NCBI RefSeq assembly: GCF_032854445.1 | Contig: NC_088306.1 | Location: 10,971,386 to 11,031,385 of the forward strand | Reading direction: 5' to 3' | Length of the DNA: 60,000 nt | Source: Liolophura sinensis | Lineage: Eukaryota; Mollusca; Polyplacophora; Chitonida; Chitonidae | In this document: positions 35,045 through 47,017 of the stretch, piece by piece | Layout: the number at the start of each line of letters is the position of its first letter | Position numbering within the stretch: position 1 is the first letter of the stretch | Program-made: the position numbers and the translations under genes | Notes under the pieces: model-generated | Seen by the model: the letters and a program-made list of their open reading frames with translations, nothing else | Database searches by the model: none | Told to the model about the DNA's origin: nothing

Positions 35045-35230
35045 CAACATTTCTCGCGTCTTCCAACATCACTGAAAACTGTTCACCGCTTCTCTTTGAA
35101 TGAACCCGTCTTAATTTCGTACTTTATAAGTTATTTAGTGGTTTGTGTCGATCGTTGTTTTGGGAATTGACCCAAAACGTCCATTTTGGTTGAAGCCTGG
35201 CATACTTATGTCTGTGACGACTAGATGCTG
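35045..35230 (+). repeat. Dispersed repeat R1 in intron 2 of gene D
   Basis: Paralogue of 9720-9905. Here the core reads GTTTTGGGAATTGACCCAAAACGTC, which contains a short imperfect palindrome around GACC. Confidence 0.5.
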
Positions 35231-36729
35231 AAGAATTTTTAACTTGTATGATGGTATTGTGTCACTTCAATAAGTGGAGGAAACTGGAATTCAGAGTAAA
35301 CCATTGACCTATGACACGTTGCTGAACAAGAGCACGGAAATCGCAAAGTGAACAGGTCTTTGTTAAAATGGGCCTTTCGACTAGAGACGTCGTCAAGATA
35401 TGACGCCTAAAATTTGCAATCAACGTTAAATCCTTTGTAAATCAAAGAATGAACTAACACATGGGTTATTTCTGAAAGAATACTACTATACTTACATAAG
35501 GACAGCTGAGTCATGTAAATCAGAAGTGGTCTGTAATTGGTGAAAGTGTTATGAATGGTTAAGAGGGAAAATATCAGACTGGACACCGGCATTCCGATCC
35601 AGGTGAGGAGAAAGGGTGGCGTTCAGAAGTGTATCCAGAAAACACAAGCCAGTCCCTATGGATCCCATGGATGCTACAATTTCCACTGGAACAAAAATAT
35701 GTTCATTTATTGATGAATTCTAAAAACCTAGCTATATCCTGGGCGGTCGGTTATTAACACTTGTTTAGCATTGTGTCTTTTAATGTGGGTCATTCCCTTA
35801 ACACGGTCCTTCATGTAAGTCGACACGAAATCATATACCAGATTGTTGCAAGCATAACGATTTTTTTTAAGCCACCGCATAGAATCAGAATATTCCAAAA
35901 CTTGAAAATGTTAAATATTAGAGTATTGCTTTTGTCATTTAAGATTTAAGATTGCTATTTTACTGTATGGTCCTTGCTATGCCAGCTTTTTCAAAGCTGT
36001 GTTAACGATAGATAAATTGACCTTTTGTGGCTGTTTAAAGCCATACCATGCAGAGGTGGTCAGTTTTATGAATGTAGAACCCTCAGAGCCCGGAATTAAA
36101 CCAATGACCACTGGCATCCTTCTGGTTAACTCTTCCTTGTGCAATGATGTTGGTGGAAGGCAACTGAATAGAAGGCTACACAAGAGAGGGTTGTCTTCGT
36201 AGTGTTTCGACTTTATGCATTTCGTTTCGTCTTACGAGGCTACACTAGTGGCGACATAGCACATGGGATTTCACTGCTACGGTGTATTTAAATTCATTCA
36301 TGTTCTCTGTATGAGCCCATGTACGAATCAGTCTGCAGAGAAGGCTTCAGTGAGCAGTAACTGCCTGACGTGGACTATATTCTTGGCTTACAACGTAATA
36401 AATTTGTGGATCAACGTCTCGTGCGACCGAAAGATTTACTGCTCGCACGATTAACGATCCGCTCTCTCTAAAATATATAATATATTCTAGTGTTGCTTAT
36501 AGTCGTGGTGTTTATGGCAATTCGTTTTGTCCCAGGAAGCACACTACACTAGTGGCGATATAGTACATGAAATTACATATACAGATGTGCGCACCATATT
36601 AGTGAATATCAAGTGGTCTTCAACGAACGTCACACAAGCGTCTACGACCATTCATTATCAGCATGACTCCACACAAAATAAGACCGAGGTGCATACAGTC
36701 TACAAATTTTCTCTACAAGACGCGGGATC

Positions 36730-37070
36730 GAGTGAGTGAGTGCTTGAGGTTTAACGTCGTACTTAACAATTTTTCAGTCGTATGAAGATGGAGGAATCCT
36801 TAGAATGCATTTAATGTGCCTCCTTGTTGCAGGACGAATTTCCACTGCTCTTCTATCTAGTGCTGCCTCACTGAGGCGCCTTACCGAAGGCAAGTAAGCC
36901 GCCCCACCAGAGCCATTATACCGATACGGGTCAACCATTCGTTGCACTATCCCCTTTATGCTAAACGCCAAGCGAGGAAGTTACAATTTCCTCTTTTAAG
37001 GTCTTAGGTATGACTCGACCCAGGACTGACCCTGGATCTACCGCTCCCGACACAGGGATCGAACCCACAC
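36730..37070 (-). mobile_element. CACT-tailed SINE in intron 1 of gene D
   Basis: Minus-oriented copy of the SINE described at 6396-6758, about 85-90% similar by eye. Its tRNA-like head is truncated near 37055, where the sequence passes into another B-box-like stretch. Absent from intron 1 of gene A, so it inserted in unit 2 only. A fragment of the second SINE type follows at 37105-37212. Confidence 0.8.
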
Positions 37071-37407
37071 CTATTTTTTCATTTGGTGTTTTTGTCCGAA
37101 AACGTCCGGAATTATTTATTGATTTGATTGGTTTTTTACGCCGTACTCAAGAACGTTTCACATATCGTGGAAGGAAACCTGGCAGAACCGGGGAATACCA
37201 CGACCATCCGCAGGCTAGAGACGTTCGACATTAAACGGCTTGCTGATTAGCGTGGCGTGTTACGTATATACCTTGAACCTGTGTCAGGTTGAAAGTCTCT
37301 TTCAGAGAAATGGCATACACGTTAAATGCCATATCTACATATAAATGCCGATGATAAAATGCTGAATGTCAGGCAAAGAGGGTCAGCACTTGTGGCCGGG
37401 AAGGCAT

Positions 37408-38883
37408 CTTTCACCGCCGTTGGTGCCCTCAATACATCGCGTTCTTCTCACTGAAACGATACGCCACCTTGACCTTCTACACTCTTTTCCAATGAAAGCT
37501 TCTTTTTCTTCAAAGTTTCGCTTGCTTGTCGGGTTTTTCGCGTCCAGCTTTCAGAATAACATCATTAACTCATATAAGTTGTACACCGTTGTCAAGAACA
37601 GTTGTATTCCATTGTCACTGAACAGAAAATAAAAACAGAATACGTCTTTGGATCGTATAGGCACGCTATTAATCAGTGAATACGATAGTACATTTCAGGG
37701 TATGTAGTTAAATCGCTAGCTAGTTATAGATACTGGGGGCAAAAAAGTTTAGGGGAATCACGTGTGGCGCAAATAAACCATTTGGAGGTCAGCAGGCATT
37801 ATATACGGTTGACCCTGCATTGACGCTTTTATCACATGAGATCTTCACCCATGACTGACACTGCACTAAAATCGAGCGTTTTACTGACATTTTTATAGAA
37901 CGTCCTTAGGAGAATAATTGACCCGTTATTAATATATGTGTCAAGCCAATAGTGATTGAGATTTTGATATGTTTTGTTGCGCAAACATGGTGACGGCTGC
38001 AGTTCCCTCTGTGACGTTTATGGTCTACTTACTGGGACGTCGCCCTGATGACGCTACATTAGAATGTTTATATCAAAAAAGCATTTGATCGTTTGATTGT
38101 ATAAACAGCCAAAATATTTAGTTTTGTCACTCGGTTCATGTTACAAAAAACTACTATTTTTCTTTATTGTCTTTATCTTTGTTACTGTGAAAAGTCAAAC
38201 TATTTATTGTTTCCTTGCTATTAAATAAAACAAAATGTTTTTTGAAATATAAATATCCAAACCATGTCTGTTTTGTACTCGATGTACCAATCAAATATAC
38301 CATCTCGTTTACAGTGATTTGTTTTAAAATTAAAAAAGCAAACATTCATATACAATCAGTAATCCTTATAATATGTTTTAAATACATAACCAGTAGATTT
38401 TTTCTTTCAGGATAAAAGGACATTGGAAGAGATTTTTGTATGGTGGGTATTTGGGACCACTATTTGGTAAATATCATCTTCGCTAAATAATGTTCTAAAT
38501 AAAGATGTGATGCATATGTAATAAATTTATTTGACTGTAAATTTGTTGTTCACATCTGAACATTTACCTTTAATCTGAATTATGGTAAAGTTTATGATTG
38601 TATTAAAATATAAATAAGATCAAAATCTAGGTTGAACACATTTGTTACCTGAAAAGACAAAATATTAGTGCAAATATATTTACTAAACATATACTGTACA
38701 TCCTTATCTATAGCTTTATTAAACAAAGACAGTATGTACCAAAAGGTGGTCCCAAGTACCCACCATACAATTTTTAAGTGTCTTTTTCTTTTTAAAGAAG
38801 AATGGGGAAAAAACACTGAAGACAATTTATTTACAATTAACTTTCCGCACTCTTTTATCTAAAATTTATGTAGCTTTTTTAAC
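37408..38883. other. 5' flank of gene D, no gene seen
   Basis: Shortened and diverged counterpart of 11157-13597 and 1-2065. It lacks the G-rich stretch and most of the R2-like segment. A set of TGACG-type half-sites is retained around 37920-38060. Confidence 0.45.
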
Positions 38884-39005
38884 TTTAACTTTAGGCAAAG
38901 TCTAATACCAGGTATAACTTTAAGCAAAGTCTAATACCAGGTTTGACTTTAAGCAAAGTCTAATACGAGCTTTGACTTTAAGAAAAGTCTTAAACCAGGC
39001 TGAAC
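38884..39005. repeat. 29-bp minisatellite, about four units
   Basis: Same 29-base period as 13598-14005 with core GCAAAGTCTAATACCAGG. Far fewer units than in unit 1. Confidence 0.9.
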
Positions 39006-39949
39006 AATCGGGGCCGGGTGATTTTTCTGAACAACCAGAGTTTAGATCAATAGGAGCTACATGCATCATCACAAAACAAAATTCATCATGGCCGTGTGGC
39101 TGTAAGGTTCTAAGGAGATATCACCCTCATTAAAGTAAAACAAATCCGTTGTGTTGAGTGACCCCATCAGAAATCGGTTTTCAACTATCCAAAAACTAAA
39201 TCCATATTTAAAAGCAAACACAGTAAAAGGCCGACTGTACGTATATATACACATACATAAGTAGCCCACACAGAGTATAAAAACATATCTTTTCTGTTTT
39301 TGTTATTTATACTTAGCATAATTACTGAAATTGAAAAAATCTAAAGCTGACCAGATAATCTTCATTTTAGCGCAATTGAATAATATTTTCGTGATGTTTG
39401 TAGTGACAGCTTCAACCTTATAGACAGCATTTTTGGTTTATTTGTTCGTTTCTTTATGTTAATTTATTTACATTGCTTTCATTTGGGTCAAGTCAGTTTG
39501 GGAAACTTGCCAAAAAAGCGCCCACCCCTTAATATAATTATAAGGAAAAAGCTCATTTGAAATGAATTACGGACATGGGCATGGGAAGAAACAAAACACA
39601 AAGCACCTTCTTCGCATGATTCATCATATCGGACGTGTAATGAATACCTGTTCTATGATGATTTAACACTGGATTCGAAACCTTTGTGTAACACTATCCT
39701 ATCAGTAGAAGTACATTCAGAAAATATAAATAGTTTGTGAGAATTCGTTTCAGGCCAAAAATTTGCAGTCACCTCAACTATAAGATTTATTCATTCAAAA
39801 AAGTCATAAAATTAGATGCGTTTTCCATTCATTTCATGAAAATAACATGACCACTTGTTTATATAATGTGTACATTTTTTGGTCTGTTTTTAAACCATTT
39901 TAAGGTATGTAAGAAAAAAGCACAACCAAGCGAATGTCATTGGCCGGTT
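39006..39949. other. Spacer with unit 2-specific segment, no gene seen
   Basis: The first part matches 14155-14350. About 580 bases (roughly 39200-39930) have no counterpart in unit 1, so either unit 2 gained an insertion or unit 1 lost sequence. The segment is AT-rich with no recognisable element ends or coding frame. Confidence 0.5.
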
Positions 39950-40160
39950 TCATAAAGCTTACATAAGTTGTTTCCAGCTAAGTTCACTTTATATCTCTAC
40001 AACTTACTTTGCCGTGGTATTTAAGGGTTAACTTAGCTAAGTTCACTTTATATCTCTACAACTTACTTTGCCGTGGTATTTAAGGGTTAACTTAGCTAAG
40101 TTCACTTTATATCTCTACAACTTACGTTGCCGTGTTAGTTAAGGGTTTACTTAGCTCAGT
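39950..40160. repeat. 59-bp tandem repeat, three copies
   Basis: Three copies of the 59-base unit found twice at 14381-14530. The first two differ from the last in CTTTGCCGTGG versus CGTTGCCGTG, so the array probably grew by copying the proximal unit. Confidence 0.9.
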
Positions 40161-40830
40161 GAGCTTCATAAAACGGACCCCGGATGATCCCAGTTGGAAA
40201 CTTAATTGGATCAACCGTGTGTTTGTGTGAATAGCTGTGTTTAGAACTCTATTGTCATAAATTGCCAAAAATTAGGACATTCCCATTCCTTGAAAACAAT
40301 AATTTGATGACATTAAATTAAGCTTCTTGAGTTTAATTAAATTTATCTATTTAGGCCTACGGTTGAAGCACTGCTTCGCTGCAACCATGAGGTGGCGTTC
40401 CGAAGCTGTTCCTGTTTCGCCCGAGACTTTAAGTCAAAAGGAATGTCCTGTACCTGGCAATGGTCGGGGGTTCACTACTCTGTACGGGCACCCCGTTTTC
40501 TCCCATCGATAAGTGGGGATTTATTATTTATTTATTTATTTTTATTTATCTATATTTTTTATTTAAGTTTAAAGCCGTTTTCAGTATTTCAAGTAGCTTT
40601 AAAGATTATACGAGTGGAACAAATCTGAATGCCCGGAGTACCTCTCAACCCCCCCCCCCCCCCACCCCACCCCACCCCCCCTATAATGACCCTATATCGG
40701 AGGTGTTTGGCCAAAAAAAAATCCATATTGGAGAAATCATGTTTTCTGTATTTACCAAAAACAGATCAATTTATTGCCTGTAAATAGCATACTCGTATCT
40801 GTAAGATCTGTAGTGTTAATTATTCTGACG

Positions 40831-41280
40831 TTTATTTACTTATTTATTTAATAGGAGTTCTACACCGTACGGCCAGCATTATGGTGGGCGGAAAGCGGGC
40901 ACAGCCCACAGCAAACTCAGGACCATCTGCTGCTGACAAACCTTCCCACGTACACCCTGATATAAAGCCGGCCTGAGCTGGACTTGAATTCACAGCGATC
41001 GCGTTGGTGAGCGGCACCTGAGTAATTGTGCAGCACTATAGCTCGCTTACAACTAGAGCACAGAGAGTCAACGAGAGGAGCCACAACAATGTGATAATTG
41101 GCAAATGTTCAGATGTAACCGGTGAAATACTTCCTCTTGGCGATTTATACCATTTAAGGTTTTGTTTTAACTGTTCATGTAAATGCTTCAAACAGCAGCA
41201 AATTACATAAAACAACCTTGCAGTGATATTAATTGCATTTTATTAGACGTCACTGGTCTGGAATTTACTCAACATGCTGT
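40831..41280. repeat. Second-type SINE (minus) with adjoining R2 copy
   Basis: Paralogue of 15571-16040. The SINE part (40831-41090) has lost about 25 bases next to its CACCGTAC segment. The R2 part continues to about 41280. Confidence 0.6.
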
Positions 41281-42488
41281 GTTGTCATCGCATTTATCAT
41301 ACAAGAACATTACAGTAATGCCAAGGGACCAGGTCTCTGGGGTTCCTTAGTCCACCAACAGAATGGTATTTTATGGAGGAACACCCACTCTGATTTGAAC
41401 ACCGTCTTCAACGAGCCGTCCAATTTGTGATCGTGCGGACATTTTTCCAAATACAGCTAGACCTTTTAGTTTTGTTTATCTACAGGGATCTAGAGGGGGC
41501 AATGAACACGGGTATCTCTGTGTATAGAAAAGCATATACCTCTTGAGGTCAGTTTACAGTCAACATTTTTAATATATATACATTGGATTCGATCCATGTT
41601 TCATGTACACATGAACTGCGCTGTTGGTCTATAAAGGTTCGTGTATAGTTTCGTACATAATATAATAAAGACGCATTGCAAAGAGAGAAGAATCATGACA
41701 ACAGTGCGATAGCTGGCAATTCTTTTTTTTTTATTCAATCGTATTTTTTATATATTTTTGTTGTTATTGTTGAGAAAACGTTAGTCTAACACGAGAGCAA
41801 CTACAAGGAGAGAGAGGGAGCCTATACAAGTGAAGCTTGAAAACGTAGAAAAAAACTACCAATTTGAGTGAGTAAGTGAGTGCTTGGGGTTTAACATCGT
41901 ACTCAACAATTTTTCAGTCATATGACGACGAAGGAATCCTTAGGGTGCATGTACGTGCAATGTGCCTCCTTGTTGCAGGGCGGATTTCCACAGCTCTTTT
42001 GGTGCTGCTTCATTGAGACGACTTACCAAAGGCAAGTAAACTGCCCCGCCCGAACTATTATACTGATATGGGTCAACCAGTCGTTGCACTATCCCCTTCA
42101 TGCTGAACGCCAAGCGAGGAAGTTTCAACTTCCTCTTTTAAAGTCTTAGATGAGACTCGATCAAGGATGTCGGTAAAAACTATAGCGTAGTATGTTAGCG
42201 ATTAAAGCATCAAACATTTCTAAATACTTTTCTTGGAAAATATAAAAGAACGATTTATTTTCTCATTTTCTTAACACGCATAACATTTTCTTTTGGAAAC
42301 AACCCACAAGAAAACCAGCTGCATTGTAACCGTTGACAAGGTACATGTTTTCTTCAAAAAACCAAACCAAAACAAAAATATCAAAGTACATGGGTCATCG
42401 AACAGAATAGACAGACTGTCCCAAAAGTTATGACAGTAATTATCAATTACTGTAAATAGTAAAAAAAAATTGTGAATCACACAATCAT
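41281..42488. other. Spacer 3' of pseudogene E
   Basis: Counterpart of 16030-17354. It carries a further R2-like head at about 41660-41720 and the SINE at 41866-42166 in place of about 390 bases of unit 1 sequence. From about 42170 it is 3' flank of the type II gene, including a frame of about 60 codons that is only duplicated 3' sequence. Confidence 0.5.
41866..42166 (-). mobile_element. CACT-tailed SINE replacing unit 1 sequence
   Basis: Minus-oriented SINE, same family as 6396-6758, truncated before the full tRNA-like head. It sits exactly where unit 1 has 16650-17030, which is missing here, so insertion went with a deletion of about 390 bases or a later deletion ran up to its edge. Confidence 0.85.
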
Positions 42489-43814
42489 CACAATCCTTTC
42501 TGTTTGTCACATATAAACATTTTGTTTTCTTCTTCCTCTTTGGAGTTTTCTATTCCAGAGTTTTCCGTTTTCCTCGGGCCAAAAATATTCTCAAATGCAG
42601 TTAAGAACCAGAAGTACAATGCTTATTACCATATTGACTAACACTGTAAAGAATGACCCAAAAAAAACACTTCTTTCCCTCACAAAAAAACACCAGTTAT
42701 TTTGTGGTTGGCAGTTTCATGGTCGTAAATAAAGCCGATAAATATCTATAATAGTAGCTGTGACATGGCGAGACAAAATTAAAACGACGATGATATGACA
42801 CTGATATGACGGCGTCCAAAGCGGCAGACAAGCATTGCAATGCTAAGTGTACAGCTTGGTCTAATTGCTAGCCCGAAAAAAACTGTTATCAAATACATCG
42901 AACTGACGGTAAACCACACCATGCCAATCCCAACGGCTGCTGCTGGGCTGAAATAGTAAAACGCATAGAATACAAATCCACAGAATTTACAGGAAAACTT
43001 GTCCAAGATGAATCCAATGCTGAATCTTGTGATTAAAATTGACACGAATAACAAAAACACAAGCCCCAGAGGGTTTGCCACCTTTGCCGAATGAGCCATG
43101 ATGGTGATGTTATTCATACAACTTAGTGCATGAACCCACAGGTCGACCCTGTTGGAACACAGTGGGTCCAGATTTAGAGTAAAGTACAACTACTTGCCTA
43201 AGGTAGACTTACACGGTTAGATAATAGTCTCGTTAACTGTTGAACCATTATGGTGAAGAGCACTTTTGAAAATGAAAGCGAAGAAAACCTTATTAATTAG
43301 TACGTTTCCAATTTACACAGACCACTTTTATGTACGAGTTGAATTTGGCGTGGGGCCTTGGGGACTATAAACACTTCACGACACTCTTGTTGCCGTGTCC
43401 GCAACCTAGCGATCGACGAAGACCATTTGTCTTCCACCAGTACGGTGAGCATGTCTGTGTCATAGTTTGTCAGTAACTTGCCTGTTGGCGCTCTTAAAAT
43501 TTGGAAATCGGGGCGGGGGTTGTGTTAAGAAAAATGTATCTGAATTTGAAATTGTTGACTTATTCCGAAAACTAAAGTTTCAAATTTTATTTTCATTTGT
43601 CCGATACGTGAACAGCGTATTAAGTATGGCCTCAAACATCGATCAAATAAATAAACAAATAAAGTACTGACATACCTTGAGTCTGGGTAAATTTAAACGT
43701 CTGTTTCAAAGTTAAGGCGTACGTGTTAAAGACCATGTCTAATCCATTGATGGCCGAAGACAGAAGAGTGAGTAACACACTTAGCCCTATCAGTAACTCT
43801 CTACGGGTAGGCAT
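42489..43814 (-). pseudogene. Gene E: truncated type II MFS transporter pseudogene
   Basis: Relic of the B lineage. Exon 1 (43814-43676) is open and keeps the CAG that is TAG in B. Exon 2 is absent. Exon 3 survives only from the ALSCMNNITIM segment to the tail (about 43130-42489). About 665 bases covering its first half are gone at a junction near 43130-43141, and another ~530 bases are missing near 43349. It carries the same TAA as B at the tyrosine codon after SVISSSF (about 42779). It cannot make a carrier. Confidence 0.93.
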
Positions 43815-45700
43815 CTTGGGTAGCAACTTCTCACAATGACTAGTTTCCCAAAAGCTTGTTGTTATAATAGAATCTATCAACAGAAAGAAAAACGGAATAT
43901 TCTTGCCTGATAAAACGGCCAACTAGAATGGTACATTTCTGTCCGTTGTCCTCTGAGAAAACAATATTCGTATGTTTTCGTTGTTTTTTCGTCCCCTTTA
44001 GTGTTATACTTGTTTCGCCGGAAAATTTCATGCAACGGTGTCGATGTCCGTCACACTAGTTTGCCAAATAGGTATCCAGCTCTTGGATTACCACCTTATG
44101 CTGAGTGCTAAGATTGCTATTCTCATAGTTTTCCATGTTTCTTAATCTCGTTTAGATCTGAGTCCATAAATGTGGCAATATTAGTTGCCTGCAAAACTGC
44201 CCTGTTGCAAGGTAACGCCTCGTAAACTCACGTAATGATGAGATTAAAGTTACGTTAAAAGTTATGTTAAACTCCTAGCAAACTGACAAATTGGATGATA
44301 TACAAACCATATTAGCTACAGAGTGTGAAAACGTGTTAAATTGAAACCGGAATTGTGTTCAAATGAATTTGTGCGCATACGAGTTTCTGAGCGATACGAT
44401 TTTTTAAGACTTTAGCAATTTCAGACCATTAAAATTAACAGAAGACGTTATCGTTAATGCATACTTACATGTGGGTGGCCTCGTTTGGACCAGGTTAGTT
44501 GTCCTGTTCCACATAATATACTGTCATTGGAGAATAGCCTTAGTGCGGGCCATATCTAGGTACACGCTCTGTGTGCGAAATTCCGCAACCGTGAAATGTA
44601 TGAAATGCTTCACGTCTGCTTATACAGTAATGCGCATCATTTACATGGTTGCTATTAAATTAGTTTAGGGGACAGTGCTTGTCTAAATATATGTAGGCCT
44701 ATAGCCCAGTAGTTTGACTCCCACAGACAATCATTAACCTATGCAATAATAGAGACAGGGATAGGGGCTAATGCAATTTGAGGTCATGACATTGCCCCAT
44801 CCGGTCTCTATACAAACAAGAGGTATACTGTTTTTACGCAGGTACATTCACTTACTGTCTTACATACGGAATACCTTGATGCGCTACAAATTTTAATCCC
44901 TGAGCCATTTAAGCACATGTTATTTCGTTGTATATATATATGTACATAAACTGTATCATGATCGTTGTACAGTTATATAATATATATATATAATATTTTT
45001 ATCTATTTTGTTGTATAATTACGTCGTATATATCCAAATATGTGTCACTCTTACTAGGACGGTGGGGTCCATGGGAGGAGTAAAGCGGACACGAGTTGAA
45101 AAAAAAACGTGCTCGAGGTACTTCACAGATCTCACGTGAAACCCCAGACCTATTAGTATTTTATTTTAGAGATTGTCAGTAATTATTTCTGGGAAGTTAT
45201 TTGAGTGTTAGAAAAGCAAATTTTTATAACCTGTGGAGAAAAGCATTGTTTCAGTTTTATAATTTTATAATTTTTTTGTTGAATAGATGATATTATAACA
45301 GTTGTTCGCGTCACTCAAAGACTCAAACACCATGTCTCTCACAAAACATCATCTCCACACAGTCAGAGGTATAACAGTGAAACTTGCCTCAATAAGAAAA
45401 AAATCCGCCATTTGAGCAAATTCAAAAATCCTGATTATTTGCACAAAATGAACAAAAATAAGATAAAAATACACGTTTCCAACAGTTGGGCCATTCCGCA
45501 AGAAATTGATGTCGCCTTGAACTTTATACACCCCTTAGTAACTGGACAGCCAATGTCAAAAAGTAGGATGTCAAAAATATGACCCATCGACTTGCTGACA
45601 TGGCGACCTATACACACCTCACTCAGGTCAATAAAAACAAACCTGTAGTATATTAGGTATTAAAGCGTCAATAATTGCTAAGGACTTTTCTTTTGTCATA
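43815..45700. other. Spacer between E and F, no gene seen
   Basis: Near-identical to 19862-21800. The 15-base tandem repeat has two units here rather than three. No coding frame supported. Confidence 0.55.
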
Positions 45701-45719
45701 ATGTTGACATCCATAGAGC

Positions 45720-45725
45720 TTTATT
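45720..45725 (-). other. Putative polyadenylation signal of gene F
   Basis: AATAAA on the minus strand, about 225 bases past the gene F stop, in the same place as behind gene C. Confidence 0.45.
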
Positions 45726-45950
45726 CTGGAAACAAACTATCAACAACACCAGCTACATTTTAACATTGTTTAACATGCAGTCTGATTCACCTTTTCTGAA
45801 AAAAACACAAACAAAACAAAAAACATCCAAACAAGGAAGCACATGGGTCAGCAAGCAGAATAGACTCGCCCTTCAAAAACCGCTTATGGCAACTCAGACT
45901 TATCAGTCGTTGTAAATCAGTAAAAGTTTTTGTACATCTCAAACGTGGTA

Positions 45951-47017
45951 TCACATCCCATTCTGTTTGTCACACAATAACATTTTGTTTTCTTCGTCTT
46001 CGTCAGAGTTTTCCACTGCTGAGTTTTCCGTTTTCTTTTCGGCCAAATAAATTACCCAAAAATAGTTCACAACTTGGATCGCAATGCATATTACGATAAT
46101 GACTAACATTGTGAAGAATGACCAGAAAAAACAACTTTTCCCTTCACAAGAATCATTAGTTCTTTTACGGCTAAATGCTTTGTTGTCGTAAATGAAGCCG
46201 ATTAATAGCTGTAATAGTAGCTGTGACATGGCCAGACAAAAGTAAAACGATGATGATAGGACACTGATGTGACTGCGTCCAAAACGGAAGACAAGCATTG
46301 CAATAGCAATCGTGGAGCTCGGTCCAACTGCTATCCCAATGAATACTGTCATTAGATAAACGGAATGGACGGTAAACCACACCATGCCAATCCCAACGGC
46401 CGCGGCTAGGCTGAAATAGCAAATAGCCAGCAGCAGAAATCCACAGAGTTCAAAGCGAAACTTGTCGAAGATGAATCCAAAGCTGAATCTGGGGATTAAA
46501 ATTGACACGGATAACAAATACACAGTCGTCAGAGGGTTTGCCACTTTTGCCGAATGAGCCATGATGGTGATGTTATTCATACAACTTAGTGCGCATGAGT
46601 AGAACGCCACGCTCGACCAAAACATGAAATGAAAATATCTGGAGCGGAGCACCGTTCTTGGCGGAGTGAAATGCTCAACTTGTTCCTTTGGCACAGAGTC
46701 TTCTTTGTCCATTGCTTGATACCCAGTTTTAGAGTCATTCCTTGCCCATTCCAAAATCGACTGTTCTTTGCTTATGGTGATAAATTTATGCAACAGAAGA
46801 AAACATGGCACGAACAAAACAGTCGAGGCGATGGCTATTGTGAGGAAAAATGCAGGGAAATTATCCCGAAAGAAAAAGTTCATAGATCCAGCGAAAAAAA
46901 TCTTCGCCAGACAATACATGGACCAAATCACAGCGATCAACTTGCCAGTGTGAGCGCGAGGGAACAGTTGTATGTTGAAACGAATGATTGCTAAAGACGC
47001 GATCCAGTTCGCACATG
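45951..47017 (-). CDS. Gene F exon 3
   Basis: 1067 nt, helices 4/5 to 12 and the C-terminal tail, ending with TGA. Outside the three loop changes it matches gene C residue for residue. Confidence 0.92.

Larger units (their letters stand above)
33188..37407 (-). pseudogene. Gene D: type I MFS transporter pseudogene
   Basis: All three exons carry lesions. Exon 1 (37407-37272) has a one-base loss that leads to a TGA at codon 13, plus further small changes. Exon 2 (35685-35496) has a 17-base deletion at 35614/35615. Exon 3 (33945-33219) has a 4-base deletion at about 33417/33418 after the segment for helix 8. It has also lost about 290 bases encoding the last two helices; only the final ~17 bases survive at 33188-33204. 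The first 180 codons of exon 3 remain open and closely match G. Intron 1 (1,586 bases) is enlarged by a SINE. The breaks are different from those in A, so A and D were inactivated separately. Confidence 0.92.
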
